Shown piece after piece: positions 17,251 to 27,027 of a DNA stretch of 64,000 bases. Where the stretch lies: contig NZ_JBEPTK010000019.1 in assembly GCF_040549485.1 (NCBI RefSeq), positions 17,833-81,832 of the forward strand, in the 5' to 3' direction. Under the pieces are notes generated by a model. It saw nothing but the letters and a program-made list of their open reading frames with translations. It was not told the DNA's origin and searched no databases. Origin of the DNA: Constrictibacter sp. MBR-5. Its GTDB lineage: Bacteria > Pseudomonadota > Alphaproteobacteria > JAJUGE01. Positions within the stretch are counted from its first letter, which is position 1; each line of letters starts with the position of its first letter. A program made the translations under genes and the position numbers.

Positions 17251-18195
17251 TCAGTCGAACCGCACGGCCGTCGTGTTCGCGCCGCACAGCAGCACCCCGA
17301 CGCGCTCCGTCGGGCCGGGGCGGTAGCGTGCCGAGAGCAGGGCGGCGAAGGCGGCGGCACCGCCCGGTTCGGCCACCAGCCGGGTCGCATCCCACAGGGC
17401 GCGCTGCGCCGCACGGATCTCGTCGTCGGTGACGAGGAGCGCGTCGGCGACATGCGCCTGCGCGATCGGGAACATCAGGTCGCCGATCCGCTTCGGCGCC
17501 AGCGAATCGGCGGCGAGCCCGCCGGCGGGCGCGTCGACCGGCCGGCCGGCATCGAGTGCGCGGCGGAGCGTCGGCGCCGCCTCCGGCTCGACGGCGACGA
17601 TCTTGATCCGGCCGCCGAACCAGGCGGCGATGCCGCCGATCAGCCCGCCGCCGCCGACCGCGACCAGCAGCGTGTCGAGATCGGGGGCGTCCGCCTCGAT
17701 CTCCAGCCCGACCGTGCCCTGGCCGAGCAGCGTTTCCGTCTGGTCGTAGGCGTGGACGGCGAGCGCGCCGCTCTCGCGCACGAAGTCCTCGCAGGCGGCG
17801 AGGGCGTCCGCATAGCGCTCGCCCGCAACCACCAGGTCGGCGCCGTAGCTGCGGATCAGGTCGAGCTTGGCCGGCGAGGTGACGCTCGGCACGAAAATGC
17901 GGGCCGGAACGCCGACCGCGCGCGCCGCATAGGCGACCGCGGCGCCGTGATTGCCGCCGGAGGCGGCGGTCACCCCGGCGGCGGGCGCCTTGCGTCCGAG
18001 GAGATTGGCGAAGGCGCCGCGCACCTTGAACGAGCCGGTGTGCTGCAGCAGTTCGAGCTTCAGCGCGACCGGCCGGGCCGGCAGGCCGAAATCCGCCATG
18101 TCGACGGTCATCACGGGCGTATGGCGCACATGCCGCCGGATCAGCCGCTCGGTGGCGGCGATCGCATCGCGGGTGATCGTCCGGTGGTCGGCCAT
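17251..18195 (-). CDS. Serine/threonine dehydratase-like PLP enzyme
   Basis: Fold-type II PLP enzyme of 314 residues. Seen: the PLP lysine in HTGSFKVRGA (about K54), the Asn-containing loop ASGGNHGAAVAYAA, the phosphate-binding glycine loop VGGGGLIGG and a final CGANTT. Cytoplasmic deaminating dehydratase of Thr or Ser, or a serine racemase; there is no ACT regulatory domain, so it is the catabolic or short form. ATG 18195 matches the family N-terminus; an in-frame upstream extension is rejected as arginine-rich. A second related enzyme lies at 48639-49616. It is divergent from the SLBB export gene with 204 bp between, in which I saw no clear promoter. Confidence 0.85.
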   Translation of the reverse strand: MADHRTITRDAIAATERLIRRHVRHTPVMTVDMADFGLPARPVALKLELLQHTGSFKVRGAFANLLGRKAPAAGVTAASGGNHGAAVAYAARAVGVPARIFVPSVTSPAKLDLIRSYGADLVVAGERYADALAACEDFVRESGALAVHAYDQTETLLGQGTVGLEIEADAPDLDTLLVAVGGGGLIGGIAAWFGGRIKIVAVEPEAAPTLRRALDAGRPVDAPAGGLAADSLAPKRIGDLMFPIAQAHVADALLVTDDEIRAAQRALWDATRLVAEPGGAAAFAALLSARYRPGPTERVGVLLCGANTTAVRFD

Positions 18196-18399
18196 GGCTG
18201 CGATCCGGCAGGGGAGGGGGCAAGGCGCACGATGCCGCAGCCGCGGCAGGAATGCGAGTGCCGCGCCGCCATGCCGCTGGCGGGCCGACGCGACGGTTGA
18301 TCCCCGCAGAGGGCGCCGCCACAATGCGCCGCCTGGGGCCATCGCGCCTCGAACGTATGCCGGCGGCGCCGCCGCCGTCGGGGGAAGCAGTCGGTCAGC

Positions 18400-21300
18400 A
18401 TGAGCCGCAGGCAGCGTCGGACCTTGCCGGGGACATCACCCCGTCGACGCGCTGCGTCGTGGCGCCTGCGGGTCGGCTTCCTGCTGGGCGTCGCCCTGTT
18501 GCTGGTCGCGACCGCTCTGGTCGTCCCGCTGCGCGCCCAGGATCGCTCCGTCCCGTCGCTGCCGTCGCTGCCCAGCGAACTCGTGCCCCTGCTGGAACGG
18601 CAGGACGAGCAGCGCGGCTTCGACCGCGACAGCGACCGTGACGACCGCCGCGACACCCAGGTCATCCGCCCGTCGACCGGACCGCAGGAACCGGTCGAGC
18701 TGTCGTCGCTGGAACGCAGTTTCTCCGAACGTGCCGGCAGCCCCCTTCGGCTGATCGGCCAGCGCGCCTTCGGCAGCGGCCGCAGCGTCACGCTGCGCCA
18801 GACCGGCGCCGCGCCGGACGGCTACGTCCTGGGCACCGGCGACGAACTGGTGATCGTGCTGCGCGGACAGGTGAGCCGCACGGTGCGCACGCGCGTCGGC
18901 CGCGATGGCTCGGTCGTGGTCGCCGACCTGCCGCCGATCCCCGCGGCCGGCGTCCGCCTCGGCACCTTCCGCGAGACGCTGCAGGCGCAGATCGAATCGA
19001 CCTATTCGGCCACCGAAGCCTTCGTGAACCTGGGCGCGGTCCGCCAGATCTCGGTGCTGGTGAACGGCGAGGTCGGCAATCCCGGCGCCGTCGACCTCAA
19101 TAGCCTCGCCAGCGTTGTCGACGCGATCCACATCGCCGGCGGCATCCGGTCGAGTGGCTCGCTGCGCAACATCCAGGTGCTGCGCGGCGGCGACGTCGTG
19201 GGCTTCGACCTCTACGACCTCGTCCTGGGTCGGCTCGGCGCGCAGCGCGACTACGGCATTGCCGACGGCGACCGCATCTTCGTGCCGGTGATCGGTGCCA
19301 CCGTGGCGGTCGCCGGCGAGGTGAAGCGGCCCGGCATCTTCGAGCTTTCCGCTGGCACGAGTGCCGTCGCAGCGGCCCAAATGCTGGAGCTGGCCGGCGG
19401 TACCACCGGACGCGGGCCGTTCAGCTATCAGGTGATGCGTCGGCTCGCCGACGGGCGCGAGGATCTGGTCGAGATCCGCTCGCCGGCCGACCAGCCGCTG
19501 CGCGACGGCGACATCCTGCTGGTCCAGCCGGTCGCCAGCGCCCCCGTCGGTCGCGTCGAACTCGCCGGCCATGTGCGCACGCCGCGCACCTATCCCCTCT
19601 CGTCGGCACGCTCCGTCAGGCAGCTCCTGCGCGGCCCGGGCGCCCTCCTGCCCGATCCGTACCTGCCGTTCGCCGTGGTGCAGAGCGACTCGCCCAGCGC
19701 CGCCCGGCAGTTCCGCGCCTTCGACCTCGGCGCGGTCCTCGGCGGCGGCACCGACGTCCGCCTCGGCGACGACGACAAGGTCTATGTCCTGGGATTCGAC
19801 CATCTCGCCTTCCTCGGCTCGGAAGGGGTCGGCGAGGCGCTGCGGGGCGAGGTGGCGCGCGACCTGCGCACCTGTGCCGGCATCCAGTCGCTGGCGCGCT
19901 GGATCCGCAGCAACCCGCGCAGCGAACTCGCGGCCGGCCGCTTCAACCGTGCGGCGCGCGATCTCGCGGGCGGGCCGGAGCGCTGTCCCGAACTGTTCGC
20001 CGACGTGCCCGAACTGCTCGTCTTCATCATGCAGAACGCCGTGCTGGTGCGCGGCAACGTCCTGCGCCCGGGCATCTATCCGGTGGCGGAGCCGGGCCGG
20101 TCCGACGCTGCGTTGGCCGCGGCCGGCGCCCGCGGCGGCAGCGGCGTCGATCTGGTCGGGGCGTCCGGCGGGGCGCGCCAGGGCGGCGTGGTGGTGGTCG
20201 ACGAGCCGTCGGTCTCGCTGCACGGTCATGTCCGCTTTCCGGGCACGCGCAGCCTCAAGTCGACGCCGACGCTGCGCGACCTGATCGGCGACCTCTCGGT
20301 CTATCGCGACGAGCCCTACCTGCTCTTCGGCGTCATCTCGCGCGTCGATCCGCGGACGCTGACCCGGCGCCTGCTGCTGTTCAATCCGGCCGACGTGATG
20401 GCCGGCCGCACCGACGAACCGCTGGCCGACCGCGACGAGGTCCAGGTCTTCGGCTACAGCGAGGTGCGCCGCACCCTGGCCGAGCAGGACGACGCGCCCC
20501 GCGACCGGAACGCGCGCGATCGGGCGCGCGGCCGTGAACTGGCCGGCGACGACGGTGACCGCGATCGCGGACGCATCGGCCGGGAAACGCAGGCCAGCGG
20601 GCGGGCAGGGGATCGGGACTATCCCCGCGCCGACGACCGGCGCCTCCCGGACCGGGACCGTGCGATGGATCGGCGGGACGATGCCGACCGTCTCGCCCGC
20701 GGCGGAGCATGGCAGAACGGAGACGCGTTCACCGGCACGGACGCAGCGACGAGTCGCCGGCCGTCATCGGACGTGCCGCGTGACGGGCTGCTCGCCGAAC
20801 TCGGGCTGCGCCGGTTGATGCTGGACAATGCGGTGGCCGTGGTCGGCGGTGTCAATGTGCCCGGCGACTATCCGGTCGCGGGTTCTGTCACCCTGGAGGA
20901 CGTGATCCGGGCGGCCGGCGGCCTGACGCGGCAGGCGGACGCCAGCGCGGTCGAACTCACCTGGTTCACCGCCTCCGCCGGCGAGTCGCGCCAGACGCCG
21001 CAGCGCACGACCGTCGACCTCAACCGGACGTCTCCGGCGACCGTCCGCGCCCCGGTCGGCTCTATCGTGCGGGTCAACCCGGCCGTTTCGGGCCGAGAGG
21101 ATGGCTTCATCCTGGTCGAGGGCCAGGTGCAGCGGCCGGGCCGCTACGACCTGATCGTCGGCGAGCGGCTGTCCTCGGTCATCAGCCGGGCCGGCGGCCT
21201 GCGCGCCAACGCCTATCCCTATGGGGCGGTGTTCACGCGCGCCAGCGTGCAGCAGGCCGAGTTCGACGCCCGCCAGCGTGCCTTGGCGGAGCTGAATCGC

Positions 21301-21840
21301 GCGCTCGTGCGCGAGAGCACCGCCGACGACGAGAACCGTCTGCGTCCCGAGGGCCTCGGCGTTCTGCGCGACCTGGTCGCACAGATCGAGTCGAGCGAGC
21401 CGATCGGCCGCATGGTGATCGAGGCCGACCCCAACATCCTGCTCGCCAAGCCCGAACTCGACATCACCGTCGAGCCGGGCGACCGCCTGTTCATCCCGCG
21501 GCGGCCCTGGTCGGTCTTCGTGTCGGGCGAGGTGTTCAATCCCGGCGCGCAGCAGTTCGGCGAGGCGCTCACCGCGCGCAACTACCTCCAGGCGGCGGGC
21601 GGCATCACCGCCGACGCCGACCGCAGCCGCATGTTCATCGTGGCGCCGGACGGGTCTGCGGCGCAGTTCTCCGCGTCCTCGTGGCGCGGCCGCGCGCCCG
21701 TGCTGGCGCCCGGCTCGGCGATCATCGTGCCGCGCGACCTGCGGCCGTTCGACCCGATGCGCTTCTCGCTCAACCTGACGCAGATCCTCAGCAGCCTCGC
21801 GATCAGCGCCGGTGCGCTCGCGGTGATCAGCAACAACTGA
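18400..21840 (+). CDS. Large multi-SLBB polysaccharide export protein
   Basis: 1146-residue envelope protein. Seen: a basic N-terminus then a hydrophobic signal peptide (about 25-46, ending LRAQD); a Poly_export-type domain near residues 145-215 (GYVLGTGDELVIVLRGQ); then at least six SLBB-like repeats marked by VAGEVKRPGIF, LAGHVRTPRTYPL, VRGNVLRPGIYPV, LHGHVRFPGTRSL, VVGGVNVPGDYPV, VEGQVQRPGRYDL and VSGEVFNPGAQQF. Ordinary Wza-type proteins are 350-400 residues, so this is a much expanded form. Residues about 690-785 form an Asp/Arg-rich, probably disordered insert. It probably forms or gates a periplasmic/outer-membrane channel for surface polysaccharide, fitting the ligase, phosphotransferase and flippase 4-9 kb downstream. 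I see no Wzc-like kinase beside it. Confidence 0.85.
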   Translation: MSRRQRRTLPGTSPRRRAASWRLRVGFLLGVALLLVATALVVPLRAQDRSVPSLPSLPSELVPLLERQDEQRGFDRDSDRDDRRDTQVIRPSTGPQEPVELSSLERSFSERAGSPLRLIGQRAFGSGRSVTLRQTGAAPDGYVLGTGDELVIVLRGQVSRTVRTRVGRDGSVVVADLPPIPAAGVRLGTFRETLQAQIESTYSATEAFVNLGAVRQISVLVNGEVGNPGAVDLNSLASVVDAIHIAGGIRSSGSLRNIQVLRGGDVVGFDLYDLVLGRLGAQRDYGIADGDRIFVPVIGATVAVAGEVKRPGIFELSAGTSAVAAAQMLELAGGTTGRGPFSYQVMRRLADGREDLVEIRSPADQPLRDGDILLVQPVASAPVGRVELAGHVRTPRTYPLSSARSVRQLLRGPGALLPDPYLPFAVVQSDSPSAARQFRAFDLGAVLGGGTDVRLGDDDKVYVLGFDHLAFLGSEGVGEALRGEVARDLRTCAGIQSLARWIRSNPRSELAAGRFNRAARDLAGGPERCPELFADVPELLVFIMQNAVLVRGNVLRPGIYPVAEPGRSDAALAAAGARGGSGVDLVGASGGARQGGVVVVDEPSVSLHGHVRFPGTRSLKSTPTLRDLIGDLSVYRDEPYLLFGVISRVDPRTLTRRLLLFNPADVMAGRTDEPLADRDEVQVFGYSEVRRTLAEQDDAPRDRNARDRARGRELAGDDGDRDRGRIGRETQASGRAGDRDYPRADDRRLPDRDRAMDRRDDADRLARGGAWQNGDAFTGTDAATSRRPSSDVPRDGLLAELGLRRLMLDNAVAVVGGVNVPGDYPVAGSVTLEDVIRAAGGLTRQADASAVELTWFTASAGESRQTPQRTTVDLNRTSPATVRAPVGSIVRVNPAVSGREDGFILVEGQVQRPGRYDLIVGERLSSVISRAGGLRANAYPYGAVFTRASVQQAEFDARQRALAELNRALVRESTADDENRLRPEGLGVLRDLVAQIESSEPIGRMVIEADPNILLAKPELDITVEPGDRLFIPRRPWSVFVSGEVFNPGAQQFGEALTARNYLQAAGGITADADRSRMFIVAPDGSAAQFSASSWRGRAPVLAPGSAIIVPRDLRPFDPMRFSLNLTQILSSLAISAGALAVISNN

Positions 21841-21934
21841 CGCCCACTCGTGAAAATTGGCGGATGCGGCGCGCCGTTGCGGCGTCCGCGCCCTTCGGCC
21901 AACATGCGCGTCCCCTTAGAGCCGGAGCCGCGCC

Positions 21935-22843
21935 ATGGCCGCACCCATTCCCTTCGACAAGGACTTCGACGTCGAGCCCGGCCGCTGCTACGAACTCAGC
22001 CCGCTCCTGCGCCGGGTGACGTCGCCCAACCCCAGCCTCTTCACCTTCAAGGGCACGAACACCTACATCGTCGGCCGCGGCAACGTGGCGGTGGTCGATC
22101 CAGGCCCGGACCTGCCGGAGCAGACCGCGGCGATCCTGCGCGCCGTCGAAGGCGAGACGGTGACGCACATCGTCGTCACCCACACCCACAACGACCATTC
22201 GCCGGGCGTCCCGGCGCTGGTGGCAGCGACCGGGGCGAAGACCTACGGCTTCGGGCCGCACGGCACCGGCGTGCGGCGGCAGTGGCCGTTCGCCTCGCCC
22301 GAGGGCGGCGACATGTCGTTCAGGCCGGACGTGACGGTGCCCGACGGCGGCACGATCGCCGGCGACGGCTGGACGCTGGAGGCGCTGCACACGCCGGGGC
22401 ACATCTCGAACCACCTCTGCTTCACGCTGAAGGAAGAAAACGTCCTGCTGTCCGGCGACCATGTGATGGCCTGGTCGACCTCGGTGGTCTCGCCGCCCGA
22501 CGGCGACATGGCCGACTACATGGCGAGCCTGGACAGGCTACTGGGCCGGCCGGAGACGACCTACTGGCCGGGTCACGGGCCGGCGGTGCGCGATCCGCAG
22601 CCCTTCGTGCGCGCCTTCATCGCGCATCGCAACGAGCGGGAGGTCCAGATCGCCGCCTGCCTGTCCGACGGGCCCAAGACGATCCCGGAGATGGTCCGCG
22701 TCATGTATGCCGACGTGCCGGAGACGCTGCACCGTGCCGCCGCCCGCTCGGTCCTGGCGCACATCCTCCGCATGGTCGACGACGGCCGGCTGGCGGTGGT
22801 CGATGGCGAGCCGGGGCCGGATGCCGTCTACCGGAACGCCTGA
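21935..22843 (+). CDS. MBL-fold metallo-hydrolase (LACTB2-like)
   Basis: 302-residue metallo-beta-lactamase-fold hydrolase. Seen: the metal motif HTHNDHSPG around residues 88-96, a further metal His in ALHTPGHISNH, the Asp in LLSGDHVM and the late His in YWPGHGPAV. After about residue 220 a winged-helix-like tail (TIPEMVRVMYADVPETLH) matches the LACTB2/YflN group, whose members cleave RNA or thioesters; the substrate here is unknown. Cytoplasmic, no signal peptide. It lies 94 bp after the SLBB gene and 88 bp before pgk on the same strand. Confidence 0.85.
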   Translation: MAAPIPFDKDFDVEPGRCYELSPLLRRVTSPNPSLFTFKGTNTYIVGRGNVAVVDPGPDLPEQTAAILRAVEGETVTHIVVTHTHNDHSPGVPALVAATGAKTYGFGPHGTGVRRQWPFASPEGGDMSFRPDVTVPDGGTIAGDGWTLEALHTPGHISNHLCFTLKEENVLLSGDHVMAWSTSVVSPPDGDMADYMASLDRLLGRPETTYWPGHGPAVRDPQPFVRAFIAHRNEREVQIAACLSDGPKTIPEMVRVMYADVPETLHRAAARSVLAHILRMVDDGRLAVVDGEPGPDAVYRNA

Positions 22844-22931
22844 GTCTACCGAAACCCTGGAGAGCGTGTAAAAGAGAGCATTTCCGGCGGTTCCGTGGGC
22901 GGGATCGCGCCATCTGTCGAGGCCGAGAGAC

Positions 22932-24131
22932 ATGCCGAAGTTCAAGACGATCGACGATCTCGATCCGCGCGGGAAGACGGTCCTGCTCCGCGCCGACCTG
23001 AACGTCCCGATGGAGGACGGCAAGGTCGGCGACATGACCCGCATCGAGCGCACCGTGCCGACCGTTCGCGAACTGGTGGGCAAGGGCGCCAAGGTCGTCG
23101 TCCTCTCGCATTTCGGCCGGCCGAAGGGCAAGCGCGAGCCGGGCATGTCGCTGAAGCCGGTGGCCGACGCCCTGGCCGCGGTGCTGGGTACGCCCGTCGC
23201 GTTCGGCGACGACTGTGTCGGCCCCGACGCCGAGAAGACCGTCCGCGGCCTCTCCGAAGGCGGCGTCGCGCTGCTGGAGAACCTCCGCTACCACGCCGAG
23301 GAGGAAAAGAATGACCGGGCCTTCGCCGAGAAGCTGGCGGCGCTCGGCGACGTCTTCGTCAACGACGCCTTCTCCGCCGCGCATCGGGCCCATGCCTCGA
23401 CCGAGGCGCTGGCGCAGCTCCTTCCGGCCTATGCCGGCCGCCTGATGCAGGAGGAACTGGAGGCGCTCGGCCGGGCGCTGGAACATCCCGAGCGGCCCGT
23501 GATGGCGATCGTCGGCGGCGCCAAGGTCTCGACCAAGATCGACCTGCTGCAGAACCTCCTCGCGAAGGTGGACCTGCTGGTCATCGGCGGCGGCATGGCG
23601 AACACCTTCCTGCACGCGATGGGCACCGACATCGGCAAGAGCCTGTGCGAGAAGGACCTGGCGGACACGGCGCGCGGCATCATCGACGCCGCCAAGGCAC
23701 GCGGCTGCGAAATCGTCCTGCCGGTCGATGCCGCCGTCGCCTCCGAGTTCAAGGCCGGTGCCGCTTCCACGATCGTGCCGATCGGCGAGGTCCCGGCGGA
23801 CCGCATGATCCTGGACGTCGGCCCGGCCAGCATCGAGGACCTGAAGAAGCGCCTCGCTGGCGTGCGCACCCTGGTCTGGAACGGCCCGCTCGGCGCCTTC
23901 GAGATCGAGCCGTTCGACAAGGGCACCAATGCCGTCGCCCAGGCGGCGGCCGATCTCACCGAGGCCGGCAAGCTGGTCACGGTCGCCGGGGGCGGCGACA
24001 CGGTCGCGGCCCTCGCGCGTGCCGGCGTCGAGGAGCGCTTCACCTATGTCTCGACGGCGGGCGGCGCTTTCCTCGAGTGGCTCGAGGGCAAGACCCTGCC
24101 CGGCGTCGCGGCCCTCGAAAAGGCCGCCTGA
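22932..24131 (+). CDS. pgk: Phosphoglycerate kinase
   Basis: Glycolytic/gluconeogenic enzyme that interconverts 1,3-bisphosphoglycerate plus ADP with 3-phosphoglycerate plus ATP. 399 residues, standard length. Seen: the substrate-binding N-terminus [15 protein letters not shown], the HFGRPKGKR loop, the hinge and nucleotide site [15 protein letters not shown], and the C-terminal [12 protein letters not shown] 22932 follows GAGAGAC. It is not clustered with gap or fba here. An 8-bp GC-rich hairpin 11 nt after the stop may terminate transcription. Confidence 0.97.
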   Translation: MPKFKTIDDLDPRGKTVLLRADLNVPMEDGKVGDMTRIERTVPTVRELVGKGAKVVVLSHFGRPKGKREPGMSLKPVADALAAVLGTPVAFGDDCVGPDAEKTVRGLSEGGVALLENLRYHAEEEKNDRAFAEKLAALGDVFVNDAFSAAHRAHASTEALAQLLPAYAGRLMQEELEALGRALEHPERPVMAIVGGAKVSTKIDLLQNLLAKVDLLVIGGGMANTFLHAMGTDIGKSLCEKDLADTARGIIDAAKARGCEIVLPVDAAVASEFKAGAASTIVPIGEVPADRMILDVGPASIEDLKKRLAGVRTLVWNGPLGAFEIEPFDKGTNAVAQAAADLTEAGKLVTVAGGGDTVAALARAGVEERFTYVSTAGGAFLEWLEGKTLPGVAALEKAA

Positions 24132-24142
24132 GGCGCCGGATG

Positions 24143-24161
24143 CGCGGGCTGCAAGCCCGCG
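24143..24161 (+). terminator. Terminator-like hairpin after pgk
   Basis: CGCGGGCT-GCA-AGCCCGCG, a perfect 8-bp stem with a 3-nt loop, starting 11 nt past the pgk stop. There is no T tract, so it may be a weak or Rho-assisted terminator. Confidence 0.4.
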
Positions 24162-24207
24162 GCACGGCTTGTGCTAGGCTCCTGCATGGCGAGGCGGGAG
24201 ACAGTGC

Positions 24208-25071
24208 ATGGGCCCGAAGACGATCCTCGTTCCGTTCATCAGCGAGGCGGCCTCGCACGCCGCTCTCGATCTCGCCTGCGCCGCCGCGGGCATGTTCGAC
24301 AGCCACCTCGACGTCCTCTACCTGAAGCCCGACGCCCGCACGATGATCCCCTATGTCGGGGAGGGGATGTCGGGGGCACTGGTCGAGGACGTGCTGGTGG
24401 CCGCCGAGCGCGACGCGGTCGACCGGTCCATCGGCGCGCGTGCCCTCTTCGGCGCCCAGCTCGCCCGCCACGGCCTCTACGAGGCGCAGATGCCGAACGG
24501 GCCCGGGCCGAGCGCCTCCTGGCGCGAGGTGACCGGTCGCGAGGACGAGATCGTCGCGATCGCTGGCCGGACCGCCGACCTGATCGCCGTGAGCCGGCCG
24601 GTGGATGCATCCGACGGCCCGCCGTCGACGCTGTTCGAGACGGCGCTGTTTGAGACCGGTCAGGCGGTCCTGGTGGCACCGCCCGTACCCGTCACCGCGT
24701 TCGGCAGGCGAATCCTGATCGCCTGGAACGGCAGCCCCGAAGCCGCGGGTGCGGTGAGTGCCGCGATGCCGTTCCTCCACCGCGCCGACGATGTCGCGAT
24801 TCTCGCCGTCTCGGGCTGGAGCGAGGGCATCCTGTCGATTGAAGCGCTGGCCCGGAGGCTGTTGTGGCGCGGGATCGGCGCGGATGTCGAGACGATGCGC
24901 GAATTCACCGGGTCGATCGGTGAGAATGTGATGGCTGCCGCTGCACGCCGCGGCGCCGACATGATCGTCATGGGCGCCTACACCCACGGGCGGCTGCGGC
25001 AGATGATTCTCGGCGGAGTGACGCGGCACGTGCTCGAGACGGCGTCGATCCCCCTGCTGATGTCGCACTGA
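24208..25071 (+). CDS. Universal stress protein (UspA family)
   Basis: 287-residue cytoplasmic protein. The first half begins KTILVPFISEAASHAALDLA, like a degenerate USP fold; the second half (about 160-287) is a clearer USP domain (RILIAWNGSPEAAGAV) with the ATP-binding signature MGAYTHGRLRQMILGGVTRHVL near the C-terminus. Two-domain USPs are common in this group. The role is stress survival by an unknown mechanism. GGGAG precedes the ATG at a suitable distance. MgtC follows after 59 bp, so the two may be co-transcribed. Confidence 0.88.
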   Translation: MGPKTILVPFISEAASHAALDLACAAAGMFDSHLDVLYLKPDARTMIPYVGEGMSGALVEDVLVAAERDAVDRSIGARALFGAQLARHGLYEAQMPNGPGPSASWREVTGREDEIVAIAGRTADLIAVSRPVDASDGPPSTLFETALFETGQAVLVAPPVPVTAFGRRILIAWNGSPEAAGAVSAAMPFLHRADDVAILAVSGWSEGILSIEALARRLLWRGIGADVETMREFTGSIGENVMAAAARRGADMIVMGAYTHGRLRQMILGGVTRHVLETASIPLLMSH

Positions 25072-25130
25072 GACGCAGTCGATCCTCGGGCACCCTCCGC
25101 GGCCTCGCGCGTTCCTTTCGCAACGGAACG

Positions 25131-25604
25131 GTGAGGCTGATGGTTGACCTGCCCGAAGGCTGGGCCTTGAGCGAGATGGCGCTGCGGCTCGGCGTCGCCG
25201 CGGTGTTGGGATGCGTCCTGGGGCTGGACCGCGAGGTGCGCGGGAAGTCTGCGGGCATGCGCACGCACATGCTGATCGCACTCGGCGCCGCCACGACGGC
25301 CGTGGTCACGATGGAAATCTACGATGCCCTTCACGTCGATTTTCCCGATACCCGGGCCGACCCGCTGCGCATGATCGAAGGCGTGATGACGGGGGTGGGC
25401 TTCCTCGGTGCGGGGGCGATCATCCGCTCGGGCGGTTCCGTGCATGGGATGACCAGCGCCGCCAACATCTGGATCTGCGGTGCGATCGGTCTCGCCTGCG
25501 GTGCCGGCTTCTATCAGCTGGCTTTGGTCGCTTTCGGCTTCGCGGTGCTCGTCCTGACCGGCCTGTGGTTCGTCGAGAAGCTGCTGCACCGCTCGATCGA
25601 GTGA
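25131..25604 (+). CDS. MgtC/SapB family membrane protein
   Basis: 157-residue inner-membrane protein with about five hydrophobic segments. Seen: the family signature LGLDREVRGKSAGMRTHM in the first cytoplasmic loop and GVGFLGAGAIIR with SVHGMTSAANIW, which is highly conserved in MgtC. The family is linked to growth in low Mg2+ and to control of the F-ATPase; this short form lacks the C-terminal ACT-like domain of Salmonella MgtC. Start is GTG 25131 or ATG 25140, nine bases later. It ends 13 bp from the convergent O-antigen ligase gene. Confidence 0.88.
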   Translation: MRLMVDLPEGWALSEMALRLGVAAVLGCVLGLDREVRGKSAGMRTHMLIALGAATTAVVTMEIYDALHVDFPDTRADPLRMIEGVMTGVGFLGAGAIIRSGGSVHGMTSAANIWICGAIGLACGAGFYQLALVAFGFAVLVLTGLWFVEKLLHRSIE

Positions 25605-25617
25605 AGCGAAGGGGTGT

Positions 25618-27027
25618 TCAGCGGCCCGTGTCGACCCGGCTGCTCCAGCACTGGGCGCAGGCGGCGCCCATGATCAGCGCGTACAGCGCGGCGACCGCGG
25701 GATTCTGGATGCTGTAGTCCACGATCGCATGCAGGCCGACCAGCGTGCTCGCCGCGAGGCCGACCGCCGGAAATGCCAGCCCGCGGCGCCGTCGGATCAG
25801 GCCCAGGACGCAGAGCGCCGGCAACGATGCGACGGCGAGAATCAATGCGAGGCCGGCCGGCAGCCCGAGTTCCATCACCGTCTCGAGATAGGTGTCGTGG
25901 GCCTCGGTGAAGGGTGCGGCGACCGCTTGGCTGCGATAGAGGCGGAAGCCGTGGGCGAAGGTGCCGAGGCCCGTGCCGAGCCAGGGCGAATCGGCGATCG
26001 CGTCGGCCGTCCGCCGATAGATCTCCATGCGCGTTTCGGCATGATCGCCGACCTGGAGCAACCGGTCTCCGGTCCCTGTCCCGTCCCCGGCGAGGAAGGC
26101 CACGCCGAGAAGTGCCGCGCCGGCGGCGACGGCCGCCAGCGTGCGCCGCAGTGAGAGAGCACCGGACAGGCCAAGCGCCAGGAGCAGCACGATGGACCCG
26201 GCGAGGGTGCAGGCGAGCACGGCGCGCGAATGGGTCAGCAGGATCGCCGTCCCGACGACGAACATTGCGCCGAGCAGTAGGGCGCCGCGCCCGGCCATGA
26301 ACTCGGCCATGAGCCTGCGTCGCTCGATCGTGGCGGACACGCCGCGCGCCGTCCGGCCGAGCCCGTCGCACAACAGGCCGACGAGGCACAGGAAACCCAG
26401 CCCGGCGAAGGCGCCGAAGGTGTTGCGGTTGACGAAGGTCGCAGTCAGGTCGCCGTGATAGGACGTCTTCGCCATCCACAGGATGCGCTCGGCACCGGAG
26501 AGGTGGGCGGCGATCCCATAGGCCGCGTAGAGCGTGACCATGACGGCGACGGCCGCCAGAACCAGCCGCGCCCGGCGCCTGTCCCGGCACAGGTTGACGG
26601 CCAGGTAGAAGACGGCCGCATAGCCGCACAGCCTGAGGATCGCGTCGCTTGTGTCGGTGGGGGCCAGCGAGACTGCCCCGATGCCGGTCGTTCCGAGCGT
26701 CTCGGCGGCCATGGGCCACAGCGGATGATGCCACGCCGCCGGACTCCAGCCGCTGGCCTGAAGAGACGCCCAGGCAAGCGCCGCGGTGAAGAGGCTCGCG
26801 GGAACGGCGAGGCGGCGCAGGGCGACCGTCGGCGGGTGCCCGAGCGCGACGTGCGCCGCCCACGTGGCGAGCGCGATGCCGGCGAGAAGCGCCTGGGTCG
26901 ACCAGACCCAGGCATCGACGGCGCCGAGTGCCGCGGGTGCCGCGAGAACCGAGAACAGGAGGAGGTAGAGGATCGGATCCGAGAGGGCCGATCGGGAACC
27001 GGCGGAGCGAACGAGGTCAGTAGGCAT
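25618..27027 (-). CDS. O-antigen ligase/polymerase family protein (WaaL/Wzy-like)
   Basis: 469-residue polytopic membrane protein, about 12 hydrophobic segments. Seen: the large periplasmic region around residues 310-385 with GTGLGTFAHGFRLY and EAHDTYLETVMELG, the signature region of Wzy_C/O-antigen ligases. It would either join polysaccharide to lipid A-core or polymerise undecaprenyl-linked repeat units; sequence does not separate these roles. Its start codon overlaps the end of the glycosylphosphotransferase gene by 11 bp, so the two are translationally coupled in one operon. Together with the divergent flippase this makes a compact polysaccharide assembly set. Confidence 0.85.
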   Translation of the reverse strand: MPTDLVRSAGSRSALSDPILYLLLFSVLAAPAALGAVDAWVWSTQALLAGIALATWAAHVALGHPPTVALRRLAVPASLFTAALAWASLQASGWSPAAWHHPLWPMAAETLGTTGIGAVSLAPTDTSDAILRLCGYAAVFYLAVNLCRDRRRARLVLAAVAVMVTLYAAYGIAAHLSGAERILWMAKTSYHGDLTATFVNRNTFGAFAGLGFLCLVGLLCDGLGRTARGVSATIERRRLMAEFMAGRGALLLGAMFVVGTAILLTHSRAVLACTLAGSIVLLLALGLSGALSLRRTLAAVAAGAALLGVAFLAGDGTGTGDRLLQVGDHAETRMEIYRRTADAIADSPWLGTGLGTFAHGFRLYRSQAVAAPFTEAHDTYLETVMELGLPAGLALILAVASLPALCVLGLIRRRRGLAFPAVGLAASTLVGLHAIVDYSIQNPAVAALYALIMGAACAQCWSSRVDTGR

